Shown here: positions 45,776-53,949 of the stretch, piece by piece
Layout of the letters: each line of letters opens with the position of its first letter
Position numbering within the stretch: position 1 is the stretch's first letter
Position numbers and translations under genes: made by a program
Assembly (NCBI GenBank): GCA_965261475.1
Contig: OZ253454.1
Span: forward strand, 124,001 to 188,000
Reading direction: 5' to 3'
From: G965261475 sp965261475 [NCBI: bacterium]
GTDB lineage: Bacteria > SAR324 > XYD2-FULL-50-16
Length of the DNA: 64,000 bases
The notes under the pieces: generated by a model
Databases searched by the model: none
The model's input: the letters and a program-made list of their open reading frames with translations, nothing else
What the model was told of the DNA's origin: nothing

Positions 45776-46765
45776 ATGACAGACATTGTCCTTTCTGGTA
45801 TTCGTCCTACTGGTAGCTTGCATTTAGGGAATTATTTTGGAGCTATTGTGCAATTTTTGGCATTACAAAAAAGCAAAAAACAATGCTTTTACTTTGTAGC
45901 AGATTTGCATAGTTTAACTACTATTCGTAAAAAAATAGATCTAAAGCGCAGAACATTAGAAATTGTCAAAGGTTATCTTGCTTGTGGTATTGACCCTAAA
46001 AAGGCTATTATTTACCGACAAAGTGATATTTGTGCTATCCCGCCTTTGGCAAATATTTTAGCTATGATTACGCCAGAAGGACTTTTAAGAAGGTGCACTA
46101 CTTTTAAAGATAAGGCAGCTAAAGAAAAATTAGTTTCTTTGGGTTTATTGTCTTATCCTGTGTTGATGGCAGCAGATATTTTAGTAGTTAAAAGCAATAT
46201 TGTGCCGGTTGGTGATGACCAGCTACAGCATTTAGAGATTGTCAGGGATATCGTACAAAAATTTCACCATATATTTGGTAAAATTTTTGTTATGCCACAA
46301 GCTCAAAGGCTACAATCTATTCGTGTTCCTAGTTTAGACGGCAGCGGTAAGATGGGAAAATCTGACAATAACACTATTGATTTATTAGATCCAGAAGCAG
46401 TAATCCTAAAGAAAGTTAAATCTGCAAAAACTGATATGGGACCAGAAGTAGGTACAAAAATGTCTCAAGAAATGCAATATTTTTACGCGCTTTTAAAACT
46501 TTGTGCTAGCAAAGATATTTACTTGGAATATTTACAAAAATATCAGAGGGGAGAACAAAAATTTTATGCTGCTATGAAAGAACAACTTGCTAAAGATATT
46601 GTATTACTTACTGCTCCTATTAAAGATAGATACTATAGCGAGGATTGCTCAGATGAAAGAGTGTTTGAGCTTCTAAAACAAAATGCTATCAAGGTCAATC
46701 AAATTGGCGACGAATTGCTAGCTAATGTCCAAGAAAAAGTTGGAATTTACAATTATCAAAGCTAA
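45776..46765 (+). CDS. trpS: Tryptophan-tRNA ligase
   Basis: A 329-aa class Ic synthetase from ATG 45776 (MTDIVLSGIRPTGSLHLGNY); the frame is open 22 codons further upstream but that part has no homologous look. The HIGH motif appears as LHLGN (about 15-19) and the KMSKS loop as GKMGKSDN (about 193-200). ADLHSLTT (about 43-50) and GDDQLQHLE (about 144-152) are also typical. Length matches the bacterial family. obgE follows after 2 bp, giving a trpS-obgE-zapA operon. Confidence 0.96.
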   Translation: MTDIVLSGIRPTGSLHLGNYFGAIVQFLALQKSKKQCFYFVADLHSLTTIRKKIDLKRRTLEIVKGYLACGIDPKKAIIYRQSDICAIPPLANILAMITPEGLLRRCTTFKDKAAKEKLVSLGLLSYPVLMAADILVVKSNIVPVGDDQLQHLEIVRDIVQKFHHIFGKIFVMPQAQRLQSIRVPSLDGSGKMGKSDNNTIDLLDPEAVILKKVKSAKTDMGPEVGTKMSQEMQYFYALLKLCASKDIYLEYLQKYQRGEQKFYAAMKEQLAKDIVLLTAPIKDRYYSEDCSDERVFELLKQNAIKVNQIGDELLANVQEKVGIYNYQS

Positions 46766-46767
46766 TA

Positions 46768-47751
46768 TTGGAATTTATTGATTTTACTAGAGTTTTTTTG
46801 CGCGCAGGTAAAGGAGGAGATGGATGTTTTTCTTTTGAGCACAAAGGTAAAAAATCTATTTCTTCTGGTGGTAATGGAGGTAAAGGAGGTAATATTATTT
46901 TACAAGGTAGTAAAAGAATTAACCATTTAACTTGGTTAAAATGCCATCCTCATCAAAAAGCCGGTCGTGGCGTAGCAGGCAAAGGTAAAAATCAAAATGG
47001 TAGGCAAGGAGAAAATAAATTTATAGAAGTGCCTTTAGGTACAATTGTTTGGAATGAGCAACAAACTCAAGTAGTTTTAGAAGTGCTAGTAGAGGAAAAT
47101 TATTTGCTCCTAGAAGGCAGTAAAGGTGGCTCTGGCAATCAAAATGCGCGTAGGGGTGTTTTTTCAAAAGAGTTGCTAGAAGCAGCAGAGTCCGAGCAAG
47201 TCAGTTTTTATTTTGAGTTAAAAGTTATTGCAGATATAGGTTTAGTAGGTTTTCCTAATGCAGGAAAATCTTCGTTTATTGCAAAAGTTTCTAACCAAAA
47301 ACCAAAGATTGCTGATTATCCTTTTACTACACTCTACCCTGCTTTAGGGGTGATTACATATTTTGATTATCAAACTTTAGTGGTTGCCGATATTCCAGGC
47401 TTAATAGAAGGCGCTAGCGAGGGCAAAGGTTTAGGGCATAGATTCTTAAGACATATACAAAGAACAAAAGTTTTGTTTTTTATAATAGATATTGGTATAG
47501 TCAATCCTATTTCTGCGAGTAAAACATTTTCTTTGTTAATCAAAGAATTAGAGTTATTTTCTCAAGATTTACTTTTAAAGCAGAAAATAGTAATTTTAAA
47601 TAAACAAGATATAATGAAGGACGAAGCCCTGATGCTAAAAGATAGGGATTACTTTCAAAACTTGAATATTCCAGTCTATTTAATATCTTGTGCTACGGGA
47701 TATGGAATTGATGATCTTTTAGAAGCTATCAAAAACTTAGTTACAAAATGA
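46768..47751 (+). CDS. obgE: GTPase Obg
   Basis: A 327-aa ribosome-associated GTPase. The N-terminal Obg fold has FLRAGKGGDGCFSF (about 10-23) and glycine-rich arms GGNGGKGGNIIL and RRGVFSKE. The G domain has G1 GFPNAGKSSFI (about 162-172), G2 YPFTTLYPALGV (about 184-195), G3 DIPGLIEGA (about 209-217), G4 NKQD (about 277-280) and G5 SCATG. Start is TTG at 46768, 2 bp after the trpS stop; the sequence MEFIDFTRVFLRAG fits the usual Obg N-terminus. No C-terminal TGS or extra domain. Confidence 0.96.
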   Translation: MEFIDFTRVFLRAGKGGDGCFSFEHKGKKSISSGGNGGKGGNIILQGSKRINHLTWLKCHPHQKAGRGVAGKGKNQNGRQGENKFIEVPLGTIVWNEQQTQVVLEVLVEENYLLLEGSKGGSGNQNARRGVFSKELLEAAESEQVSFYFELKVIADIGLVGFPNAGKSSFIAKVSNQKPKIADYPFTTLYPALGVITYFDYQTLVVADIPGLIEGASEGKGLGHRFLRHIQRTKVLFFIIDIGIVNPISASKTFSLLIKELELFSQDLLLKQKIVILNKQDIMKDEALMLKDRDYFQNLNIPVYLISCATGYGIDDLLEAIKNLVTK

Positions 47752-48083
47752 AAGAAACAGAATTAGTACAATTTAAAATTGGAGCAAAAGAATTTCAATT
47801 TACCATTGAAGAAAACAAAGAAACTATAGATAGCATAAGAAATATTATTGTAGATGTAAATGCTTTTATAGAGAACAAGAATAAAGGAATGTTTACTATA
47901 GAAAATTTTGCTTATTTTATTTTTATCCTAGCTACTAATTTAGCTAGGGTTAATACCCAAAACAAACAAGACACAAGTTTTATAACTGAAGCAAACGAAC
48001 AAAAACTTACAGTAGAAATCAACGAGATAATAAAAAAAGTTTCTCTTTTATCTGCTAGTATTAAAACAGAAGAAACAATATAG
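47748..48083 (+). CDS. zapA: ZapA-like cell division protein
   Basis: A 111-aa protein overlapping the obgE stop by 4 bp (ATGA). It begins with the short beta-hairpin pattern QFKIGAKEFQFTIEENKETI and a helix containing DSIRNIIVDVNAFIENKN, then a long helix, the layout of ZapA, which bundles FtsZ filaments. Sequence similarity is weak by eye, but the 6S RNA gene immediately downstream repeats the zapA-ssrS neighbourhood common in proteobacteria, which supports the call. Confidence 0.75.
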   Translation: MKETELVQFKIGAKEFQFTIEENKETIDSIRNIIVDVNAFIENKNKGMFTIENFAYFIFILATNLARVNTQNKQDTSFITEANEQKLTVEINEIIKKVSLLSASIKTEETI

Positions 48084-48084
48084 T

Positions 48085-48236
48085 TGTGGTCTGCTATGTT
48101 TATCTTTAACTTAAAAATAAAATTAAGGAACTGGTTGCTGTTTTCTTGTGTGCATGCCTTTTTGAAGGAAGCCTAATAGCTAACACACTAGGTCCACCTA
48201 GTAAACCTAGTTAATTGTATAAATATTGCAGACCTT
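48085..48236 (+). ncRNA. ssrS: 6S RNA
   Basis: The about 150-nt region after zapA closes with GGTCTGC (48088-48094) against GCAGACC (48228-48234), followed by a short T run. Its middle reads GTGTGCATGCCTTTTTGAAG then GAAGCCTAATAGC, matching the apical segment of proteobacterial 6S RNA (E. coli: GTGAGCATGCTC then GAGAAGCCTTAAAAC). Next come CACACTAGGTCCACCTAGTA and AACC, matching the 3' hairpin part. Size, conserved GCATGC/AAGCCT core and zapA location agree. 6S RNA binds the sigma70 holoenzyme and mimics an open promoter. Confidence 0.8.
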
Positions 48237-48238
48237 TT

Positions 48239-49978
48239 ATGATGAACGCATTTGTTGATATCAGACGAAAAGCCGAGTATTGGGCGTTTTCTAGTGATTT
48301 TGAGTTAAATACCAATAAGGAGATTCAGTATTTATTGCAAAAACAAGATGAAGATGAAATTACCGACAGGTTTTACAAGGATTTAGAATTTGGTACAGGA
48401 GGGATGAGAGGAATTATAGCCGAAGGCACAAACCGTATCAATCTTTATACTATCCGCAGGGCAACTCAAGGTTTTGCTAATTATTTGTTGAGCACTAAAC
48501 AAAAATTATGCGTTGCTATTTCTTATGATAATCGTAAATTTTCTGAGAAGTTTGCTCAAGAAACAGCTTGTATCTTTGCTGCTAATGGAATCTCTGTTTG
48601 GATTTTTTCGCAACTCACACCAACGCCTATATTATCTTTTGCTATTCGTGCTTTAAATTTAGATGCAGGAGTAATGATAACTGCTAGTCATAACCCTCGT
48701 AATTACAATGGCTACAAGGTTTTTCAATCAGATGGTTCGCAAATAATTGCTCCGCAAGACATACAAATTTTTAGAGCAATTTCTCAGATTACTAGCTATT
48801 CCCAGATTAAAGGAGGAGATTGGACAACATTTTTAACTAGTAAGCAAATATCTTTTGTCCCACAAAGTTTGTTTGAGGATTATTATACTCTGCTAGAGCA
48901 AGTTTGTTTTAATCCTAAAGAGCAAAATGCTTCTTTAGGAGTAGTTTACAGCCCTTTACACGGCGCAGGAAAAATACCAGTAGCACAAATAATGCAAAGG
49001 AGAGGTTTTCGACAATTCCATCTTGTTCTAGAGCAACAAGAACCAGATGCTAATTTTTCTACACTGAGAGTGCCTAATCCAGAAGATAGCTCTGTGATGG
49101 ATTTAGCAATTAAAACAGCAAAAAAAACAGATACTTTGATTTTAGTTACGGATCCTGATGCTGATAGGATTGGTGTGATGAGTAAGCATCAAGAAAAATG
49201 GGTATTTTTGAATGGCAATCAAATAGGACAGTTGTTGCTTTATCATAGACTCAAAACTCTCAGAGCAATGGGCATGTTGCCTACTAATGGTGTATTTATT
49301 ACAACAATTGTTACTTCTAGACTACACAGAAAAATAGCAGAAAGTTTTGGGTTACAAACCTACGAAGGATTGACAGGATTTAAATATATAGCACAAATAA
49401 TGCGGGTTTTAGCAAAAGATAAAAAACAAGAATTTATCTTTGCTTGTGAAGAAAGCAATGGGTACTTAGCCAACGAACAAATAAGAGATAAGGACGGTGT
49501 AATGGCAGCTGTAATTTTTGCAGAGATGGCAGCGCAGCTAGGGGCTCAAGGAGTGCTAGGTCTCTTAACAGAAGTGTATCAAGAATATGGTTATCATCGT
49601 GATACTCTTATTAACTTTACCTTTCAAGGGAAAAAAGGAGTGCAAAAAATAGCGAGTATTATGGAAGCTTTGAGACAAAATACAGATAGTATTTTTCCAC
49701 AAGAGAAAATTGTACGCAAGGTAGATTACCAAAACTCAGCGGTAATAGCAAAAATGCAACGAGAAAATTTTTTTTTTCTAGGAGATAATGTCTTTGCTTG
49801 TTATTTAGCAAACGGAAGTCGCATTACCGCTAGACCGTCTGGTACAGAGCCAAAAATTAAATTTTATTTAAATCTCACAGGAGGAGATTTTGCTTTCTTA
49901 AAAGAAAAAGAGCAATTGCTTAAACAAGCAATAGAGCAATTTATTGAAAATTATGAGGATACTATTACTAAAGAGTAA
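48239..49978 (+). CDS. Phosphoglucomutase/phosphomannomutase
   Basis: A 579-aa alpha-D-phosphohexomutase, interconverting hexose 1- and 6-phosphates for sugar nucleotide and glycogen metabolism. Motifs: FGTGGMRGIIAEGTNR (about 45-60), the phosphoserine loop TASHNPRNYNGYKVF (about 145-159), the metal-binding DPDADRIGVM (about 304-313), EESNGYL (about 398-404) and the phosphate-binding RPSGTEPKIKFYL (about 530-542). The long form resembles PgcA of Firmicutes. The ATG at 48239 (or 48242) is used; an upstream in-frame TTG at 48215 would lie inside the 6S RNA. dtd begins within its last codons. Confidence 0.93.
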   Translation: MMNAFVDIRRKAEYWAFSSDFELNTNKEIQYLLQKQDEDEITDRFYKDLEFGTGGMRGIIAEGTNRINLYTIRRATQGFANYLLSTKQKLCVAISYDNRKFSEKFAQETACIFAANGISVWIFSQLTPTPILSFAIRALNLDAGVMITASHNPRNYNGYKVFQSDGSQIIAPQDIQIFRAISQITSYSQIKGGDWTTFLTSKQISFVPQSLFEDYYTLLEQVCFNPKEQNASLGVVYSPLHGAGKIPVAQIMQRRGFRQFHLVLEQQEPDANFSTLRVPNPEDSSVMDLAIKTAKKTDTLILVTDPDADRIGVMSKHQEKWVFLNGNQIGQLLLYHRLKTLRAMGMLPTNGVFITTIVTSRLHRKIAESFGLQTYEGLTGFKYIAQIMRVLAKDKKQEFIFACEESNGYLANEQIRDKDGVMAAVIFAEMAAQLGAQGVLGLLTEVYQEYGYHRDTLINFTFQGKKGVQKIASIMEALRQNTDSIFPQEKIVRKVDYQNSAVIAKMQRENFFFLGDNVFACYLANGSRITARPSGTEPKIKFYLNLTGGDFAFLKEKEQLLKQAIEQFIENYEDTITKE

Positions 49979-50412
49979 CAAAAGCAAAATTTATTAGCTT
50001 AGAAAAAACGCTAGAGATTAACGAAGGACTAGTGCTATTTGTCGGCTTTCAAGTAAAGATCAAGAGCTGATTTTGAATGAGATGGTAAATAAATTTTTTA
50101 ATATTTGTTATTTTGGAGACGCAGACAATAAAACAAAATACACTATTGACGAAAAACAAGCAGAGGTTTTGATTATTTCACAGTTTACGCTTTTCGCTGA
50201 TGTAAAAAAAGGTAGAACGCCTAGTTGGCACAGGGCAGAAACTTCTGCTAGTTGCGAAAAACTATACAATCTATTTTGTAAGAAAATGCAAGAGCATTAT
50301 TACAGGGTAAAAACTGGTTTTTTGGTGTTTATCAGCAGTGGATTTTGTAAACGATGCTCCTTTTACGCTCTTATTGGACTCACAAGAGCTATGCTCTAGT
50401 GCTACTAATTAG
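49953..50412 (+). pseudogene. dtd: Decayed D-aminoacyl-tRNA deacylase
   Basis: Joined across frames the Dtd sequence is readable: MRILL then RVTKAKFISLEKTLEINEGL, VLFVGF, SKDQELILNEMVNKFF, the signature AEVLIISQFTLFADVKKGRT with PSWHRA, then YYRVKTGFFGVYQQ and DFVNDAPFTLLLDS. At least four frame breaks are needed (near 49970, 50055, 50315 in a T6 run, and 50335). The conserved SQFTLFAD and NDAPFTLLLDS motifs leave no doubt about identity. The ancestral ATG at 49953 overlaps the phosphoglucomutase gene. The longest intact part (50073-50399) lacks both the N-terminus and the substrate loop. Confidence 0.88.
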
Positions 50413-51183
50413 CTAGTTTAGAAAATTTTTTATTATATCTTGATCAATCTCTGCTAAATTTTGTAGCAAAAATTCTCTTTTTTTATAAATTTTTTGGTAA
50501 TTTGTAATATAGAAGTATTTTTTTTGACCTATTACCAAGGTAAGTAGAAGGTGGGGATAGCTTTTTTGGAAAACAAATATTGTTTGAGCTTTTTTACCTA
50601 AAGCTAGGCGTATAGCCCTAGATTTTGGATATATATGACAAACAATAGCAGGCTCTTTCTTGCCGAAGTATGGATTTTTATTTTTTTCTTTACAATCAAT
50701 TGTTAGTAAAATCTCATTTATTATAGGAGTATGCGGGGCGTGTATTAACCAGTTTTCTTTTTTTAGGTGCTTATTTGTTATTTTTGCTCTGAGTTTGAGT
50801 GCTAGGTAATCTAGAGTCAGGACTCTAGTTTTTTGTATTTCAGGTTTTTTTGTTTTTTTATAAAAAATACTTTTTTCTGCTAGGTATTGATTAAAAACAA
50901 TAATGTTTTCTTTAAAATTTTTTTCGTAGGAATTGAGTAATTTGTTGCTTGCATCCAGCTTAAGTCTTCTTTTTTTATATAATTGTTGTTTTTCGTCGTA
51001 GAGTAAAGTCAGAATATAATAAAAATTATCTTGTTGGAAGTGATATTCTACGGAGTTGCCTTGTGTTTGATTTTTTTCGTTGCTGTGAAAATAGTTGATT
51101 TGTAGATTGTTAAAAAGTAATTTTTGTTTGGCAAAAATTACTATTGGTAATAGACACAAAGTTAAAACAATAATTTTTTTCAT
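50413..51183 (-). CDS. Secreted protein of unknown function
   Basis: A 256-aa protein with a clean signal peptide (MKKIIVLTLCLLPIVIFA, cleavage about residue 18). The rest is soluble, Lys-rich and beta-prone; single cysteines occur at DCKE and VCHI (about 165 and 182) and might form a disulfide. Its ATG shares one base with the stop of the ABC exporter gene (TAATG), so it is coupled to it and may serve the same export route, for instance in envelope lipid or polysaccharide handling. The length and the repeated strand-turn pattern would fit a LolA-like or outer-membrane-lipid carrier fold, but this is only a guess. Confidence 0.6.
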   Translation of the reverse strand: MKKIIVLTLCLLPIVIFAKQKLLFNNLQINYFHSNEKNQTQGNSVEYHFQQDNFYYILTLLYDEKQQLYKKRRLKLDASNKLLNSYEKNFKENIIVFNQYLAEKSIFYKKTKKPEIQKTRVLTLDYLALKLRAKITNKHLKKENWLIHAPHTPIINEILLTIDCKEKNKNPYFGKKEPAIVCHIYPKSRAIRLALGKKAQTIFVFQKSYPHLLLTLVIGQKKYFYITNYQKIYKKREFLLQNLAEIDQDIIKNFLN

Positions 51184-52961
51184 TATTGCTGTTCTTGTAA
51201 CATCATTTCGTAGGAAGTATAGTGGGTTAGTTTTTGATCTTGCAGATGGTAGATACTATCACAGATTTTGAGAGTGCTTAATCTGTGAGCTATGATAATA
51301 ATAGTTTTTTTGTTCCTGAGGTTATTGATAGTGTCTAAAATTAATTTTTCAGTGCTATTGTCTAAAGCGTTTGTGGCTTCATCAAAAATAAAAACTTCAG
51401 GATCTTTATATATAGCTCTAGCAATAGCAATTCTTTGTATTTGTCCTCCACTTAAATTTTTACCATCTTCTTGGAGTTTAGTGTTAATGCCTTGAGGTAA
51501 GGAAGCAATAAAATATTTCATCCAAGGCAGGTTGACTATGTATTGAATTTTTTGAGTATTTTGCTCTGCTCTAGTTTGTCCGACAGCTATGTTTTCTAGT
51601 AAACTAGTGTTAAAAATAAATATTTTTTGAGAAACATAGCCTACTTTAGCATACCAACTTTTCAGATATTCTTTAACGAGTGGTTGTTTGTCTATAAAAA
51701 TATTCCCTGCACTAACCGGTAGGATGCCTAGTATTAGCTTTGCTAGAGTGCTTTTACCACAACCAGTTTTTCCAATCAAGCCTACTGTTTGATTTTTTGT
51801 AATAGTTAAGCTAAGTGATTTAAAAATATTTTGTTGATTATTGGGATAATTGTAGGCAATGTTTTGCAGAGTAATTTTTTCATTAAAAGATATTTTATTA
51901 TTGACTCCATCTTGAGTGAACTGTAATAAGCCTAGGTTTTGTAAGTTATGTACGCCGTAGAGCAAGTTCTGAATATGGCCTAAAATATTTAACATATTTT
52001 GTATATAGGGTAGACCTCTGTAGGAGATAGCTAAGAATACAGCTCCAGAGGCAATGACCCTCTCTAAAGATTGATAAAATATTATATTGTAGGTAATAAA
52101 GGTTAAAATACCACTGTATAAAAAAATGTTAAGAATAGGGTATAGAGCTTCTTGCACTAGCTGTTGTTTGAGTGCAGTGTTGTGTAAATTTTTTGTTTGT
52201 AGGTAAAAATTTTGAAAAAAATACTTTTCTTGTCTATGGAGTTTGATATCAATAATGCCAGTTAAAATTTCCCTGATAAGCAGGGTATTTTGCTCGTGTA
52301 GCTGGTTTGTTTTTTTTCCGTAAGCGTATAGTCTATTTTTTACAATACGGTGCAATAGATAACTTAACCCACCAATAAAAATGGCAAAAATTAAAATCAA
52401 TACGGGGTCTTGGATAAATAAAAAAGTAAAAATTATACTTAGAGAAATTGCAATAATAATGAGACTCAAAAATCCAAGCATAAAACCAGCTAATTGTGAT
52501 GATTGATTTTTTGTAGCTATGATCAATGAACCAGTATCTTGTGTTAAAAACCATTCATAAGAGCACAAAAAAATATTTTTTAAGATCAGAGATTGGATGT
52601 ATATAGATAAAATTTGCTGTAGTTTGCTCTTTATGATGTTAGCAGAATATTTAGCGACGACGCTTACACCAAATAAAATGATGCTGCAAGAGCCCAAAAA
52701 TAAAACAAAATAATTATAGCTACTAAAATCAATGGTACGATACAATTCTTGTAAGAGAGGTTTACTTTGAACCCATTCTGGTTTGAGTAGCACAGATAAA
52801 AGAAACGCTAACAAGATCAATGTAGAAAATTCTAGCACAATAAATAGTATATTTACTGGAAGCAACAAGAATAAATAAATTTTTTGTTTTTTATCAAATA
52901 GTTGTAGGAACCTAAAAAAATTTTTAGTAATTTCTTTAAAATTCCTTTTTTTTTCGTTCAT
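51183..52961 (-). CDS. ABC exporter (fused transmembrane and ATPase domains)
   Basis: A 592-aa half-transporter. Six hydrophobic helices lie in residues about 25-310. The nucleotide-binding domain has Walker A LIGKTGCGKSTLAKLILG (about 393-410), Q-loop VGYVSQKIFIF (about 440-450), signature NLSGGQIQRIAIARA (about 499-513), Walker B EVFIFDEATNALD (about 518-530) and switch His in IIAHRLSTL (about 550). The layout is that of MsbA/PglK-type lipid or lipid-linked sugar flippases; substrate cannot be read. It overlaps hemC by 4 bp and the secreted-protein gene by 1 bp. Confidence 0.88.
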   Translation of the reverse strand: MNEKKRNFKEITKNFFRFLQLFDKKQKIYLFLLLPVNILFIVLEFSTLILLAFLLSVLLKPEWVQSKPLLQELYRTIDFSSYNYFVLFLGSCSIILFGVSVVAKYSANIIKSKLQQILSIYIQSLILKNIFLCSYEWFLTQDTGSLIIATKNQSSQLAGFMLGFLSLIIIAISLSIIFTFLFIQDPVLILIFAIFIGGLSYLLHRIVKNRLYAYGKKTNQLHEQNTLLIREILTGIIDIKLHRQEKYFFQNFYLQTKNLHNTALKQQLVQEALYPILNIFLYSGILTFITYNIIFYQSLERVIASGAVFLAISYRGLPYIQNMLNILGHIQNLLYGVHNLQNLGLLQFTQDGVNNKISFNEKITLQNIAYNYPNNQQNIFKSLSLTITKNQTVGLIGKTGCGKSTLAKLILGILPVSAGNIFIDKQPLVKEYLKSWYAKVGYVSQKIFIFNTSLLENIAVGQTRAEQNTQKIQYIVNLPWMKYFIASLPQGINTKLQEDGKNLSGGQIQRIAIARAIYKDPEVFIFDEATNALDNSTEKLILDTINNLRNKKTIIIIAHRLSTLKICDSIYHLQDQKLTHYTSYEMMLQEQQ

Positions 52962-53884
52962 AGTGCTAAAATATCTTTAATGCCTTTTTTGATAAATTGA
53001 TTTGCTAAACTGATGCCTATTTGTATTGCTTGTTGTGGTAGCCCAGAGAGCTCGCCTTTTATAATTTTTTCTCCCGTAAAGTTTCCAGCAAAAGCCTTTA
53101 AGACAAGTTTTTTATTTTGCAAGATAGCATTTGCAGCTATTGGGGAGTTACAATTTCCATTTAATTTTGCTAAGAAACTTCTTTCTGCTAATAATTGCAG
53201 ATATGTTGTTTGGTGGTTTAAGGTAGCAATGTTTTGAATAGCTCTTTTGTTTTCTTTTAGGCATTCTAGTCCTATGATGCCTTGTCCGACGGCAGGAAGA
53301 CAAATTTTAGGCGATATAATTTGGGTAATATGTTTTGCCCACCCCATCCTTTTTAATCCTGCAACAGCTAGTAAGATAGCGTCTAATTTTTTTTTTTTGA
53401 GTGCTGCTAGCCTAGTTTCTAGGTTCCCCCTCAAAGGAGAGATTAGCAAATCTTTTTTATAACACAGTAGTTGTGAAGTTCTACGAGGAGAAGAAGTTCC
53501 GACTTTACTAGCAGCTGGTAGCTCATCTAAACTTGCATATTTATGGGAGATAAAAGCATCTAGAGGGTTTTCTCTAGGGAAAACTATAGGAATACCAAAA
53601 CAGCATTCTATTTGACTTGGTATATCTTTTACAGACTGTACTGCAAAATCTATTTCACCTTTTTTTAGGGCAATTTCTAATTCTTTTGTAAACAAGCCTT
53701 TCCCTCCTATGTCGTATAGTGGTTGATCCTTTATTTTATCGCCACTGGTTTGGTATCCGATAATTTCTACTTCTTGCCCAGGGCGCAATGCAAGAATTTT
53801 ATTTTTGACATATTCTGCTTGTCGTAGGGCTAAAGCACTTTTACGACTGCCTATTTTTAAATTTGATTTATACAATTTAAACAT
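52958..53884 (-). CDS. hemC: Hydroxymethylbilane synthase
   Basis: A 308-aa enzyme joining four porphobilinogens into hydroxymethylbilane in haem synthesis. Motifs: KIGSRKSALALRQAEYV (about 10-26), the phosphate-binding SVKDIPSQIE (about 84-93), GTSSPRRTSQL (about 128-138) with substrate Arg residues, and the cofactor attachment Cys in LNGNCNSPIAANA (about 238-250). The attachment loop reads NGNC where most have GGC, a mild variation. First gene of a minus-strand operon with the ABC exporter; divergent from gltB with a 65-bp gap that should contain both promoters. Confidence 0.95.
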   Translation of the reverse strand: MFKLYKSNLKIGSRKSALALRQAEYVKNKILALRPGQEVEIIGYQTSGDKIKDQPLYDIGGKGLFTKELEIALKKGEIDFAVQSVKDIPSQIECCFGIPIVFPRENPLDAFISHKYASLDELPAASKVGTSSPRRTSQLLCYKKDLLISPLRGNLETRLAALKKKKLDAILLAVAGLKRMGWAKHITQIISPKICLPAVGQGIIGLECLKENKRAIQNIATLNHQTTYLQLLAERSFLAKLNGNCNSPIAANAILQNKKLVLKAFAGNFTGEKIIKGELSGLPQQAIQIGISLANQFIKKGIKDILAL

Positions 53885-53949
53885 TTATTGAATAATTACT
53901 AACTACAGTATACACTGTCGGTATCAAAAATAGTACAATTTTAATAACA

